This document shows, one piece after another, positions 32,853 to 44,700 of a stretch of DNA of 64,000 nucleotides; positions within the stretch are counted from its first letter, which is position 1; each line of letters begins with the position of its first letter. Location of the stretch: contig JBDOQK010000004.1 of the NCBI GenBank assembly GCA_040437565.1, positions 186,001 to 250,000 of the forward strand, given 5' to 3'. The position numbers and the translations under genes are program-made. The notes under the pieces were generated by a model that was not told where the DNA came from, did no database searches, and was given only the letters and a program-made list of their open reading frames with translations. The stretch comes from Albugo candida. Its lineage: Eukaryota; Oomycota; Peronosporomycetes; Albuginales.

Positions 32853-35299
32853 ATGGCATCGTTTCGATTCAGCCGAACTGCAAGAAATATTACTTTAGGA
32901 ATAGCCGGGACCGGTTCTCTCGCTCTTTGCGGGCATCATTACATAACTTCTTCTGTAGTGAATGCCAAAGAAGATCCAAAGCGATTTCTTAGTGCAGTCA
33001 CTTGTGAAGACGGCTCTATCATCAATCCTTGCGAAATTCCTTCGCGGGAAACACAAGTACAGAGACTTCGAAATCGTAAATTTGACATTTTAGTCATTGG
33101 AGGAGGGGCTACTGGCACAGGATGTGCTTTGGATGCTACAACTCGTGGGCTTAAAACAGCTTTAGTGGAAGCGAATGACTTTGGAGCTGGAACTTCAGGA
33201 CGATCTACGAAACTTATACATGGAGGCATTCGATACTTGGAAACAGCTTTTAAGAAACTTGATTATCCATCCTTGAAATTAGTTTATGAGGCACTGGAAG
33301 AACGAGCTTTTTTCCTTGGATCTGCACCATACATGAATCGACCATTACCAATCATGATTCCAATTTACAAATGGTGGGAAGTCCCTTACATGTGGGTTGG
33401 TGCAAAAGTCTATGATCTCGTTGCAGGATCGAAACGTTACGTACCAAGCAGCCACTTTATCAACGCAGACGAAGCTTTATTTCAATTTCCAATGCTACAA
33501 AAAAAGGGGCTGAAAGGAGCGGTTATCTACTATGACGGTCAAACTAACGACACCAGGATGAACGTATCTCTTGCATTGACCGCTACACAAAATGGTGCAA
33601 CTATTGCTAATTATGTGGAGGTGCTTGATATTTTGAAGGACGCTAATGGTAAGGTATGTGGTGCTCACGTCCGCGATAGAGAGTCAGGTCAAGAGTGGGA
33701 TGTTTCCGCCAGTGCTGTCGTAAACGCGACAGGACCTTTTACTGATTCCATTCGTCTCATGGATGACCCAAACAAGGAAAAGATTTGCGTACCAGCTGCA
33801 GGTGTTCATGTCGTCTTGCCCGACCACTTCAGTCCTCATCGAATGGGGCTAATTGTTCCTAAGACGTCCGATGGCCGCATCCTGGTAAGATTCTCATCTT
33901 TCTCGGCGTCAAACACAATGACTTCAAGTTTTCATGTCCTTTAGTTTTTCTTACCATGGGAGAATGCAACTTTAGCTGGTACCACTGATTCAGCCTCGGA
34001 GATCACAATGCTTCCTTCACCGACAAAAACAGAAGTAGATTTTATCATCAATGAAGCGAATCGTTATCTGGCGAAAGATGTCACACGAAACGATGTGCGA
34101 TCCGCATGGTCAGGTATCCGCCCTTTAGTCCGCGACCCACGTCATATGGCNNNNNNNNNNNNNNNNNNNNNNNNNNNNNNNNNNNNNNNNNNNNNNNNNN
34201 NNNNNNNNNNNNNNNNNNNNNNNNNNNNNNNNNNNNNNNNNNNNNNNNNNCGACAGGACCTTTTACTGATTCCATTCGTCTCATGGATGACCCAAACAAG
34301 GAAAAGATTTGCGTACCAGCTGCAGGTGTTCATGTCGTCTTGCCCGACCACTTCAGTCCTCATCGAATGGGGCTAATTGTTCCTAAGACGTCCGATGGCC
34401 GCATCCTGGTAAGATTCTCATCTTTCTCGGCGTCAAACACAATGACTTCAAGTTTTCATGTCCTTTAGTTTTTCTTACCATGGGAGAATGCAACTTTAGC
34501 TGGTACCACTGATTCAGCCTCGGAGATCACAATGCTTCCTTCACCGACAAAAACAGAAGTAGATTTTATCATCAATGAAGCGAATCGTTATCTGGCGAAA
34601 GATGTCACACGAAACGATGTGCGATCCGCATGGTCAGGTATCCGCCCTTTAGTCCGCGACCCACGTCATATGGCTGGCTCTACTGCACAGATCTCACGTG
34701 AACATGTCGTGGAGATTTCTGACTCCAACTTGGTGACTATCGCAGGCGGAAAATGGACGACATTCCGTCGTATGGCTCAAGATGCAATCGATGCCGTTAC
34801 CTTTGCCGTACCTGAAGTAGGCAAGAAAGCAGATACCTGCCAGACCAAAAACATTCATCTTATCGGTGCTGATCGCATTGGAGTGGTTTGCAACAAGAAG
34901 TTTGACAAAATCACAGTCACATTACGCGAAAATTATCATCTCGATAAAGATGTGGCAGAACACCTCATGCGGAATTACGGAACGCGTGCTCTGCAAATTG
35001 CAGAAATTGGAAAACGAGGATTTTTGGATCGCAAATCTGGTACTTTTCCACGCCGTCTTCATCCAAAGTATCCATATCTCGAGTCAGAAATCGTCTTTGC
35101 AGTACAACAGGAATATGCTATAAGGGTGACGGATATCATTGGTCGACGAATGCGTCTTGCATTCATTGATTCTGAAGTGGCTTTCCAGCTAGCACCAGGT
35201 ATTGTGCATCTAATGGGAGATCTTCTGAAATGGTCCAAAGATCGTCGACAGAGAGAATTGGAAGAATGTGAACAGTATCTGAACACAATGCGGCAATAG
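32853..35299 (+). CDS. GPD2: FAD-dependent glycerol-3-phosphate dehydrogenase, mitochondrial
   Basis: Exon 1 is 32853-33884, the 60-bp intron is 33885-33944, and exon 2 starts at 33945. Bases 33727-34150 are repeated at 34251-34674 across gap 34151-34250. Taking only one copy (33945-34150 joined to 34675-35299) gives a single open frame of 620 aa. The N-terminus has a hydrophobic segment near residues 10-30; the dinucleotide-binding motif is ILVIGGGATGTGCALDATTR, followed by GAGTSGRSTKLIHGGIRYLE. The enzyme oxidises glycerol-3-phosphate to dihydroxyacetone phosphate at the outer face of the inner mitochondrial membrane and reduces ubiquinone. The length fits forms without the C-terminal EF-hands of animal GPD2. 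Two dead copies lie at 13.8-14.8 and 21.2-23.4 kb. Confidence 0.93.
33727..34674. repeat. gap-flanking duplicated contig end (424 bp), gap 34151-34250
   Basis: Bases 33727-34150 and 34251-34674 appear identical and direct across 100 N, inside GPDH. Collapsing them restores the gene. Confidence 0.92.
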
Positions 35300-35751
35300 A
35301 TCTCCATGAGAATACATACCGGACGCAAGGTATACTTTTCTCGAAAAAAAATCACTTCAAGCAATGATCGGATCAGGAATTCATAAGAAAAAGTAGTTAG
35401 GCAACTCGTTAGTGGATAGGCTAACGTTTACATGTAAAGCTTGCCTTTGACTTATCTCTATGTCAGTTCAGTTTTGGAATATCACGTCGACAACGCTGCA
35501 AATTTTCACTACTTTGTAAGGAGCACCACTTCAAATGTCGTAGTCAGTGGAAGAAACTTTCACATAACAGTTAGTGCCGAAGATCATTTGGTAAGCTGTT
35601 GTCCTAGCAAGAGTGATATCTGTTTACATCGTCCCGAGATGGCAACGGTAATCCTAGCCAACCGGATACCACAGTCAATGCTGACGCCATTTGAATGCTT
35701 CTTTCCAGATTCATTCGAATTCTTTCCTCAGTTTTATCTTTTTATTTCATA
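35300..35751. other. intergenic, nothing supported
   Basis: About 450 bp between two plus-strand genes, holding the 3' region of GPDH and the leader of the CH-domain gene. An ATG at 35695 is in frame with the next gene and could extend it by 19 hydrophobic residues. Confidence 0.4.
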
Positions 35752-36579
35752 ATGGCAATAATGCGTCAGACAAAGACCACTGGGGATACTTCTTTGGAAA
35801 AAAAGAGAATGACGCGTGCGATTAAAACATATACAGCTAATCAGATTTTGGAAAGTGAAGCTCGCGTATGGATTGAAGCAATCACCGCGATGCAAATTGG
35901 TCATGATTTTGGCTTAGGCTTGCGCGATGGAATTATCCTGTGCTCATTGATTAATAGGATTGAACCCAAGATGATCCGATGTATTGAAATCAATTCAAAG
36001 CTAGGATTTAAAATGGTAGAAAACATTCTCAACTTTTTGAATGCATGTCGTAGCATTGGTGTATCCGAAGCTGAGCTTTTCGAAACAGTCGATCTCTTCG
36101 AGATGAAAAATATAGGTACAATAGTCTCTTTCTACGAGTGATATTACATTACAAAGACGTTTGTCGCTTTAGGTATCGTCGTCCGCTCCATACACGCTCT
36201 TGGCCGAGCAGTACAGAGAAAATATCCAAATTTTGCGGGGCCAAAACTCGGAGGAAATGAAGCAATTAGGAGTGGAAGGACACCGCCGGTAATCAAGCTA
36301 ATGAAAGCCAAATGGGTGCCTTCGAAGGCGGATATGGGGAAAATTCCACGTCTAAATCCCACTATCTCCAATCACATAACGTTTGCCGCTGACGCTGTCA
36401 GAAAATTCAATCGACCTCCTCCACCGCCGCCTCCGTTGTCCGCTGAAAGATTGCGAATAGTGTTTGGCGATTTGATGCAAATCCATGATGAAGGAACGAG
36501 TACGAATATAAAAAAATACCGTTGGAAGGAGGATCCGGTGAGCGCCGCAATGGATGTACCCAATCCGGCTGATTCGTGA
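35752..36579 (+). CDS. calponin-homology (CH) domain protein, two exons
   Basis: Exons are 35752-36115 and 36173-36579, with a 57-bp intron (GTACAA...TTTAG). The join NIG|IVVRS is in frame and gives 256 aa. Residues about 35-150 form one CH domain: ARVWIEAITAMQIGHDFGLG, LRDGIILCSLINRIEP, then the FKMVENILNFLNACRSIGVS and ELFETVDLFEMKNI helices, and after the join VVRSIHALGRAVQRKYP. Single CH domains of the calponin/transgelin type bind actin or act as adaptors. The C-terminal half has a run of eight prolines, a possible profilin or SH3-type ligand. A cytoskeletal role is likely by family; the exact function is unknown. Confidence 0.82.
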
Positions 36580-36820
36580 TAGGTAGAGTAGACATTATCG
36601 GTTTGAATTCTTTGATATTTCAATCATATGAAACTCCACGTTGAGTCGCATAAATTCGAAAAAAATAAGCCGGATGATATCGTACGCACAGATTTGCACG
36701 TTATGAACAATTCAACAATTCGCCGTTTCTATGAAACCTCTGGAACTAAATTCTTCTAGTCAGATAAGTTCACCTAAAGCGAATAAGTAGAGCATTTATT
36801 TGTGCTTTGAATTCACACAA
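36580..36820. other. short intergenic
   Basis: Terminator and promoter space between the CH-domain gene and START-PDZ protein 1. No element was recognised. Confidence 0.3.
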
Positions 36821-39800
36821 ATGGTGCAACATGCACAAAGTCATTCTCCGCAATGTCAGGAACATCGAAATATAGAGACAGAACTGGAAGGTAAGTTTCT
36901 CGCAACTGCGCTTTTGGCTCTCAGCAATGTATACTTATCACATTAGACACAATCAGTCTACCGGAAGAAATAGTTTGGTCTCTTTTGGACGATGCGATAT
37001 ATTCGGATTCTGAGCACAAATTGTATCGGCATTATGCTCCAAATGAGACATTGCCGCGATATTACCTGAGAGGGAATTTACCGTTTCCTGCGGACACTGT
37101 GTTTGACACTTTATTCGATAGTGCTTACAGTGAGCGCTGGAAACCGATGGGAATCAAAGGAACAAAAAATTTAGCCATAATCGATCTTCAGCCGTTAGAC
37201 AAGATCTTGCATGTGACCTGTGAGCTTCCGTGGCCTTTTATACCCAGAGACTATGTCTACCAGCGTTATCTCCGATACTATAAGCATTTAGATAAGGATA
37301 TGTATGTAATGGTGTCACGTGCTGTTTTCGATGGAAGGGCACCCGAGAGTGAAGGGACGAAGCGAGTCGAGATTTATTCCTCCCGAATACTGATTCGAGA
37401 AGCCGAAAATGGATCGTGTGATATATTCATGGAATACCAGGATGACACACACTTCAGCATACCTGGATACATTTTCAAAGTCGCTATTGCCTTGATTTTA
37501 CCTGTCTTCTTCAGAGAATTGAAAACGGCATGCGAGGAACTCGATGAATATAAATGTCAACTCGAAACACATAATGGAGCAGAAATGCCGTCCGTTTCCC
37601 TGCGTAAAGTGACTCGGAATTCGGAGAATCAAAATAGTAGTGACGGACAAACAATGGCCGAAATGGATAGATCGAATTTTAACGTAGATGATGAAAATGA
37701 ATCCAGATGTGATCGAAGCCTCCTCATGAAGGAAGCAGCGGATACGGGTAGAGTCCTGAAAGCAGCGCCAAACACCTCGAAACTAGGCATGACAGCGGAA
37801 TTCACAGTTGAATTCTATAAAGAGGAAACTGGGCTACGCATTTCAGTTGAGACTGGTACAGGCGATGTCATCGTTGACAAGTATGACAGACATCTGAAAG
37901 AATACGCATCAATGAGCTTCTTGAAATTACGTGAAGGATCTCGTTTGATGACTGTCAATGGGATGCGGATCTCAGGTCTTCCGTACAATGATGTATTAGT
38001 GTGCTTGAAAAATTCATCAAGACCCATGAAGCTAAGCTTTCAAAATGTCGGTTTGAGTAAAACACAATTCCAAAGTAACGCACGTATCATTAAGCATCCG
38101 AAAGCACGACTGCGATGCGTTGTGCCTCCTGATAACAACTTCAAATTTATCGCCAGCCTCAAACCTTTTCGAAGTAGAAATGGATTAACAGGAGCAATTC
38201 TACAAGAAAGCATCTCTTTACAAACGCGATCGACTATATTCCGAACCGCGCCAAAGTATATCACAGTTGCTAGCGGCTTTGTGTTACAAAAGGTAGATGG
38301 CTGCAATGTACTCTCCGTCTCATATGCCGACATCCGACTTTTACTGATGCAAGACAAAGACATACCAAAAAATGTCACTTTGTACGCAACTGACGCTGTG
38401 GAGGAATTACAAGACCTTGAAAGGGCTTCATTCTTATCCAGTTGGTCTTCATCGATATCGCAGGCTATGCCAAGATATAGCTCGAGCTCCAACTCAAGCT
38501 CCTGGTCACTACGATCAAGGAAATCTGGCGATTTAGAACATGAAGGACCGATCCAACAGAGCTCTGATGAAGATCCCGACGATCAGGTGGTATCCTACAA
38601 GGAATGTCTTTTGGATTATTCGGATATTGTGATCTCTGAAGATAACGTAGATTGGGCCTGGAAGCATATACAAGCGTTGCGAGTCGACGAACGGCTAATC
38701 TCTGTGAAAATACTGCTGGACAAACTGGAGATGTTTTTCAGCCAAATGGATAAACGGCAAGCATCCTTGCAAATCTGCAAAAACGTACAAACCGCAATGG
38801 AACAAGACACAATCGCTCTCACACAAATATTAAAACGTTATGCTATCGTACAGGAAGCTTTGCATGAATTCAATTATGAAAAAGAAGCTGAATGGCAATT
38901 TGCTCAGTCGTACCTCGGAGTATCGACCTTTTGGAAGCCAGGTGAAAACGGCACAATTTGGCTTAAGATGGATGGATTGATTGAAGGTGCTGACATTCTC
39001 AATACACTCGCTGTTATCCGAGAAATCGACTTGTACCGACTCTGGGCGCCATTTTGCACAATCTCTGAGGTGCTCAAAGAAGAGAGCCGAGTCGACTTAC
39101 TGGCATACTTGTGCGTCTCACTGCCAATCCTGACTCGCGATGCGGTATTGCACGCGTTTGGTGTGAATGCTTGCTATGAGCATCGTTGTATCTTGTTACT
39201 TGGGCAATCGGCATCCGACGATATGATACAAGTTCCAAAAATGAAAGGATGGAATGTCGACCGCATAGACATACGTGGTTTTCGAGCCAAGATTGAACCA
39301 ATCGAGCTTTCTAAGGCTCAGGCATGTATTGTTGTCAACATGGATATCAAATGCTCGATTCCAAAAAGCTTGCTGAATTATGGAATTCGCAAAGGAGCTG
39401 GTCTTATTCATCATCTCATTTCTAGGCAGGCCGTAAAGATCGAAAAAGCTTGCAGAGAAAACATTTTTGATGAGCACGTGAAACGGATTCATACCGATCC
39501 CTCTAATGTGTATTCCTGGTTACGACCTCGTCTAAGGCACTGGTTTGAGTACAAAGAAAAAGGGTGTTTGGCCTCACCTTTGCCGCTTGATTCCAGCTAT
39601 AAAAAAGCATCTCCGGCAACGAGCAAGCAACCAAATTCAAGTCAGAGTGTGGCTAACGACCCATCTCCATGCACACAAGCGATCGGAGATGAAGCCAAAC
39701 AGGTTCCAGAATTACTGACTGTATCAATGTCACCACATAAGCGAATGCTTACATGGAGTACTTGGGGCACATTGTCAGTTCTTTCGCTTCTCTATCTTCT

Positions 39801-40170
39801 CCTTTCACTTGATCTCAACCACCCGCTATGGATAACTTGTGCCAGCAAATTTTTGTTTTTGTGTTCGTTTGCACAAGCTGGCTTTCAGTTGATACCACGG
39901 CAAAAAAGCACACCCAAGACTGCGCTACCATCGATACCACCATCATATAACGTATGGGTGGAAAGGGTCATGTATGCAATTGCATATGATGTGTTGAGCA
40001 CATGTCTTGCTCGAGCATGGGTACATCGCGATCAAGCTGGGTGGACATGGGTCTTCAGCGGTGATGGACATCGGAGATCGGAAAATATATTCCTTGTCAC
40101 TAGCTGCATTGCATTCATAGGGGTGACGTTTGTCTTGGATGTAAAAGGAGTTGATGAGCGGAGCGGCTAA
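36821..40170 (+). CDS. START-PDZ-START membrane protein 1 (1097 aa)
   Basis: Exons are 36821-36890 and 36947-40170, with a 56-bp intron (GTAAGT...ATTAG) and an in-frame E|DTISLPEE join. Domains in order: a START lipid-binding domain (about residues 60-240, with LPWPFIPRDYVYQRYLRYYK and CDIFMEYQDDTHFSIPGYIF); a PDZ-like domain (about 305-390, LREGSRLMTVNGMRISGLPY); a second degenerate PDZ-like half (about 470-510); a second START-like domain (about 668-895, WQFAQSYLGVSTFWKPGENG and IREIDLYRLWAPFC); then three or four hydrophobic segments (about 955 to the end). The architecture suggests a membrane-anchored lipid sensor or transfer protein with a scaffold module. It is a paralogue of the minus-strand gene at 41719-45228. 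Its stop codon is 27 bp from that of the convergent thioredoxin-like gene. Confidence 0.85.
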
Positions 40171-40197
40171 AATCGCCATTCCATGATAACGCTGTGG

Positions 40198-41601
40198 CTA
40201 AACGTGTTTCATGGCTGTGTTCTGAAACACTGGACGAAGTTCTGCGAGACGATCAAGACGTACGAATATTCGTTCAAATTTCAGTTGGAACCCGTCCATG
40301 GTGGGAATCCTTGTGACGTTATAGAGAGACGGGACAGCTGTGACTCTGACTTCTGCTTGTGCTTGAAATGGACTTTTTCGTCGTTTCCACTCTTTATACT
40401 CATCGGCAACTTCAGCTGCAAGCAGACGGGCATTTGAAGGCGCGTAGGCGTGATAAGCGATATGTAATGGTACTTCGATAAAGCGGCAGTATGGGCACCA
40501 TGGTCGGTTATTTTCCAAGTGACCCGAGACGAATAGGACAAAGAATAAGTGTTCTTCTGCACTTTGTGGTCGTGTTCGATATTGCTCCAGCATGGCCCGA
40601 TATTCTGTGTAATTATTTGTGAGTTTGTACTTCTTTTTTCCTTCCAAAGCACGAGCTATGGAGGCGTCGCTCGTATTGTCAGCAATCTCGAAAACATAAT
40701 CGAGTGTGGCTTGTTCGAGAAGCGAGTGCTCCCACAAGGTCATAGAAGTCGTCCCATTTCCATCCCAGCGCATCAAAGAAGGGATACGCTTAAGTTTTAG
40801 ATCAAAATCGGTTTTGTAGGAATTAGTGCCTTTCTTCCATTCCGTTTCCGAGCCGACTCGGATCATCACCAATCGATACTTTTCATCCGCCTTCTCGAAA
40901 GTCTGATTGATCAAATTCGTTGCCTGCGTACATACTGCCATCCATTCTGATGGCTCTTCATCATCCTCGTCACATGTAAATAGAAGCACGAGAACAGTAT
41001 CGGTCTTCTTTTGACTCCTATCCTGATCGTACTTCTCCAAGAACGTACGTAAATCGTCATAATTGTCCATAATCTGATGACGAGGAACAAGAGGTGTTTC
41101 TGTCACCGTCGAAGGCTCACTCATTTCTACTTTCGTTGGAACAACAGGAATAGCTATAGTGGGAGTGTCCATCAGAGAAGGGATAATTTCCATTTCACTC
41201 CCTTGCGCTTCTTCTTCCATACGCATTAAACTTTCCGCATCAGTGGATGGCTTCTTGTTTACATTGCTTGCACGGTTATCAGGCAACGTAATCTCAATCG
41301 ATATAGAGGTACTAACGGATGCATTAGGCACATCAGCGCGCTCTGAAGGGTCTTCTTTACTCACTTTCTCAAGCTTCTGCTCTTCTCTGATTGTAAGAGA
41401 AGGCGCTTTCTCATCGGTAGCCAACGTGCTCCAATGCAAATGAAGGAGGAACACCACGTAGACGAGCATAAACAAGCAGAGGGATACAAGTCCAAATGAA
41501 ATACGAAAACGATAGTTTTGCCTGCTTTTCTCCTGCTTACGCTTATTGATTTCATCAGAAGCGAAAAAATGCTCGGCAAACTGCGATGGATGGCGGCGCA
41601 T
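40198..41601 (-). CDS. membrane-anchored protein with two TXNDC17-like thioredoxin domains
   Basis: Single exon, 467 aa. A cytosolic-type N-terminus is followed by one transmembrane helix (about residues 33-57), then a Thr/Glu-rich linker (60-165) and two thioredoxin-like domains related to the TXNDC17/DUF953 family. The second domain (about 320-460) has the active-site motif W-C-P-Y-C at 368-372, followed by the conserved VPSL. In the first domain (about 170-310) the same position reads W-M-A-V-C (220-224), so only one cysteine remains, although IPSL and the fold pattern persist. The second domain is probably a disulfide reductase or peroxidase-type oxidoreductase; the first is probably structural or substrate-binding. 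The gene lies between two START-PDZ paralogues, 117 bp downstream of one and converging on the other. Confidence 0.8.
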   Translation of the reverse strand: MRRHPSQFAEHFFASDEINKRKQEKSRQNYRFRISFGLVSLCLFMLVYVVFLLHLHWSTLATDEKAPSLTIREEQKLEKVSKEDPSERADVPNASVSTSISIEITLPDNRASNVNKKPSTDAESLMRMEEEAQGSEMEIIPSLMDTPTIAIPVVPTKVEMSEPSTVTETPLVPRHQIMDNYDDLRTFLEKYDQDRSQKKTDTVLVLLFTCDEDDEEPSEWMAVCTQATNLINQTFEKADEKYRLVMIRVGSETEWKKGTNSYKTDFDLKLKRIPSLMRWDGNGTTSMTLWEHSLLEQATLDYVFEIADNTSDASIARALEGKKKYKLTNNYTEYRAMLEQYRTRPQSAEEHLFFVLFVSGHLENNRPWCPYCRFIEVPLHIAYHAYAPSNARLLAAEVADEYKEWKRRKSPFQAQAEVRVTAVPSLYNVTRIPTMDGFQLKFERIFVRLDRLAELRPVFQNTAMKHV

Positions 41602-41718
41602 ATTTGAATGTGAATAGGTTCTGATAAAAGCTAGGCGACAGAATCGAGTAAGTTGGTGTTTTTACTCACTGATAAGATCAGATGGCAAGTAATCAGCTAA
41701 TAACTCTATCTTATTTGT

Positions 41719-44700
41719 TCAGACTCTTATGATATGGATTATGTGCATGAGAATGACCAAGGAAGGGAAGAAAAAGGAGCTCGTTAAAAACCAAAAATTC
41801 TCCTCATTTTCTTGGAGAAGTGCTGACTCCTGCGCACCCAGCATACCCGTACTAGAACCAAATCTGCTTGTCCACAGCCAAATCGCTAATGAGCTCATTA
41901 TATCATATGCGATTGCAATGTACGTAAATGTTCGCTGGTCAATTTGACACGGCTCGCGCTTGTTGAGATTCTTTTCAATGATCCTGTCGGTACGCAATGA
42001 GAAATTTGGAAGACGAACGTGGGCACAGGAGTATGTGAACCAAAACTTGACCATACAAGCATACCAAAAGGAATGGCCCGGGCGAATGGAAAATAAGATG
42101 CAAAGCAGGAATAGCGCCCAGACACGCGAATCCCATACATACGCTACCCAGTAGTATTTTGTTTCACATGTAGAAGTCGAAACTCTTGGAATTGAGCTGC
42201 AATCACTGCTTCGTATCTCAGAGTCACTGAGTTGTTGGCTACCGGGTGGCTGTGACGATTCTTGTTGAGCTCTTGAAAAACTTTGGATTCGTGGATCGGT
42301 CTGATGAGTTACAATCAATTTCTGGTCCTTCACTTGCTCTTGAGATGCACTCATTATCATCGTAGACTTTTCCGAGAAGGGCGTTGGTAGACGATTCGCT
42401 TTCTCAAGCTCAAACCATTCATGAACCCGTGGCTGCAGCCAAGCATAGAATCCCACTGGATCACATTCGATTCTCTTGAGATGTTCATTTGCAGTCTTTT
42501 CTCGACGAGCCTTTTCGATCTTTATTGATTCTTTGATTATCATATAATGCATGAGGCCCGCTCCTTTTTTGATCCAGTAATTTATCACATTCTTGGGCAG
42601 CGCACACTTGGGGTCCATATTGATCACTATGCAAGCACGCGTCTTCAGCTTCTCTATGGGCTCGATCAGCGCCCGAAATCCATGGATATGAATGCGGTCA
42701 GAATTCCAGCCCTTCATTTTCGGTACACTTATCATGCTCGAATCTGGTGTTTCACCAAGTAGTAGTACGCAACGATGCTCGTAGCAAGCGTTCACACCAT
42801 ACGCATGTAAGACTGCGTCTCGGGGTGTAAGGGGCAGCGACAAGCAAAAGTAGGCTAAAAGTTCACATCGACCAATGTCTGTGAGTATCTCCGAATTACT
42901 GCAAAACGGAGCCCAATATCGATACAAGTCAATTTCTCGAATGACAGCTAAAGTGTTGAAAATATCGGCCCCTTCAATAATCCCGTCCATTTTCAGCCAT
43001 ATAGTTCCATCATCACCTGGCTTCCAAAATGTTGATACACCAAGATATGTCTGAGCAAATTGCCAATCCGCTCCTTCATCGTTATTGAAATCATGAAGGG
43101 CTCGGCTTGCACACTGTGTACGTTCTCTAATCTGCTTTAGCGCGTCCTTTTCCCCTTTCATTGCGCATTTCACAGCTTCAATTGAATCCATCTTATCTTC
43201 AGGAAGCGAGGAAATATAAGATTCCATTCTATCAAGGAGCAATGTTATGGAAAAGAGTCGTTCTTCAATACGGAGTAATTGTACGTGCTTCCAAGCCCAC
43301 TCGAAATTTTTCGCAGTAATCACAATACCAGAATAATCGAGGAGACACTCGGTTGCATTTAATTCATCCGAAATTCGCTGCTGATTCTCTTCTCGGTAAA
43401 ATTGCCCACTACTGCCGTGTCCATCAAGGGTGGATGGAAGTGGAATGTGTACGTCATGGCCGCTCGCACTTTGAATCAATGATGATGAGGAAAATGAACT
43501 TGGCCCAGCAGCACTTTGAGTTGACGTAGATCGCTTGTACCCAGGTATTGAGCGCGTGAATGAAGACGAAAAAGTTGAAAAAAACGACTGTTTCAGATGC
43601 TCATGCAGACACTCTACGGCGTCTGTCGCATAGAACGATAATTTTCTCGGCGTTGTCACCTCTTTCAAAAGATGATTGCATATGTCTACAAAATTTTCCC
43701 TGAGAAAGCTGCACCCATTTACTTTGTGAAGGACAAATCCTTTGGTAACCATCACATATTTGCCCGATGACTTGAAGACGCGTGATCTAGCGTGAAGGAA
43801 CACATCTCGTTGTACAACGGCGCCAGTATTTGTTTCGAGTTGAAATGGTTTCAAACTCGTTATGAACTCTTCGGTATCTTTCGCGGTCAGTATGCATTTG
43901 AGCTTTGTTTTTGAATGCTTGATAAGTCGAGGAGTGACATGCGGCCTTGTATCAGATGGCACTGGATTCTTGAAGCCCAGCTTCATTGGACGAGGACAAT
44001 CACGGATACGTTGCAAGACATCATCGAAAGTCAGCTCGCTCGCTAGTGTGCCATTTATGGATACAAGGTAGCAGCCAGGTTTCAGGTAGAAAGGATAGAT
44101 TGATGCTTCTGTGTCCTCTTCACATTTGGTCACAGATATCTGATTGTCACCCTTTTGCATCGTCAAGTGTAACCCGATTACTGCTTCATAAAATAGCACA
44201 GTGAACTGATCGGTTGAGATGATTTCAATTTTGTCCGCTAAGCAATCCATTGTACATTGGCGTTCATGATCCAATCGAGCTGGTCGAGATGAATGAATAT
44301 CAAGAGAATGACCACGATTCCATTTCTTTTGCTGTTTCTTTCGTGTAGTCTGGTCTTTGTGCTCCTTGTTGGCTTTCACGATAAGAAGAGATCCTTCGCC
44401 ATGTTCGATCCGCTTGGTTGCTATTGTTTTACTCGAATTCAAAACAGCTGACGGAATGCGATTCACTGCTTCATTGTCGAGACTACTCAAATAGCTTTTA
44501 TAGTTGGAGCAAGCCGCTTTCAGCTCTTTGAAAAATGTCGGTAGTGTAATTGAGATGACAACGCTAAGTACGTAATCGGGAATACTACAGTCGGTATCAT
44601 CCTGAAACTCTACATAGAGATCACAACGACTTTGTCCAGCTGCTCGTAACAAAAGACGAGCTTTATAATTTTCTACTCGCTTTATGTCTTTTGCTTCAGG

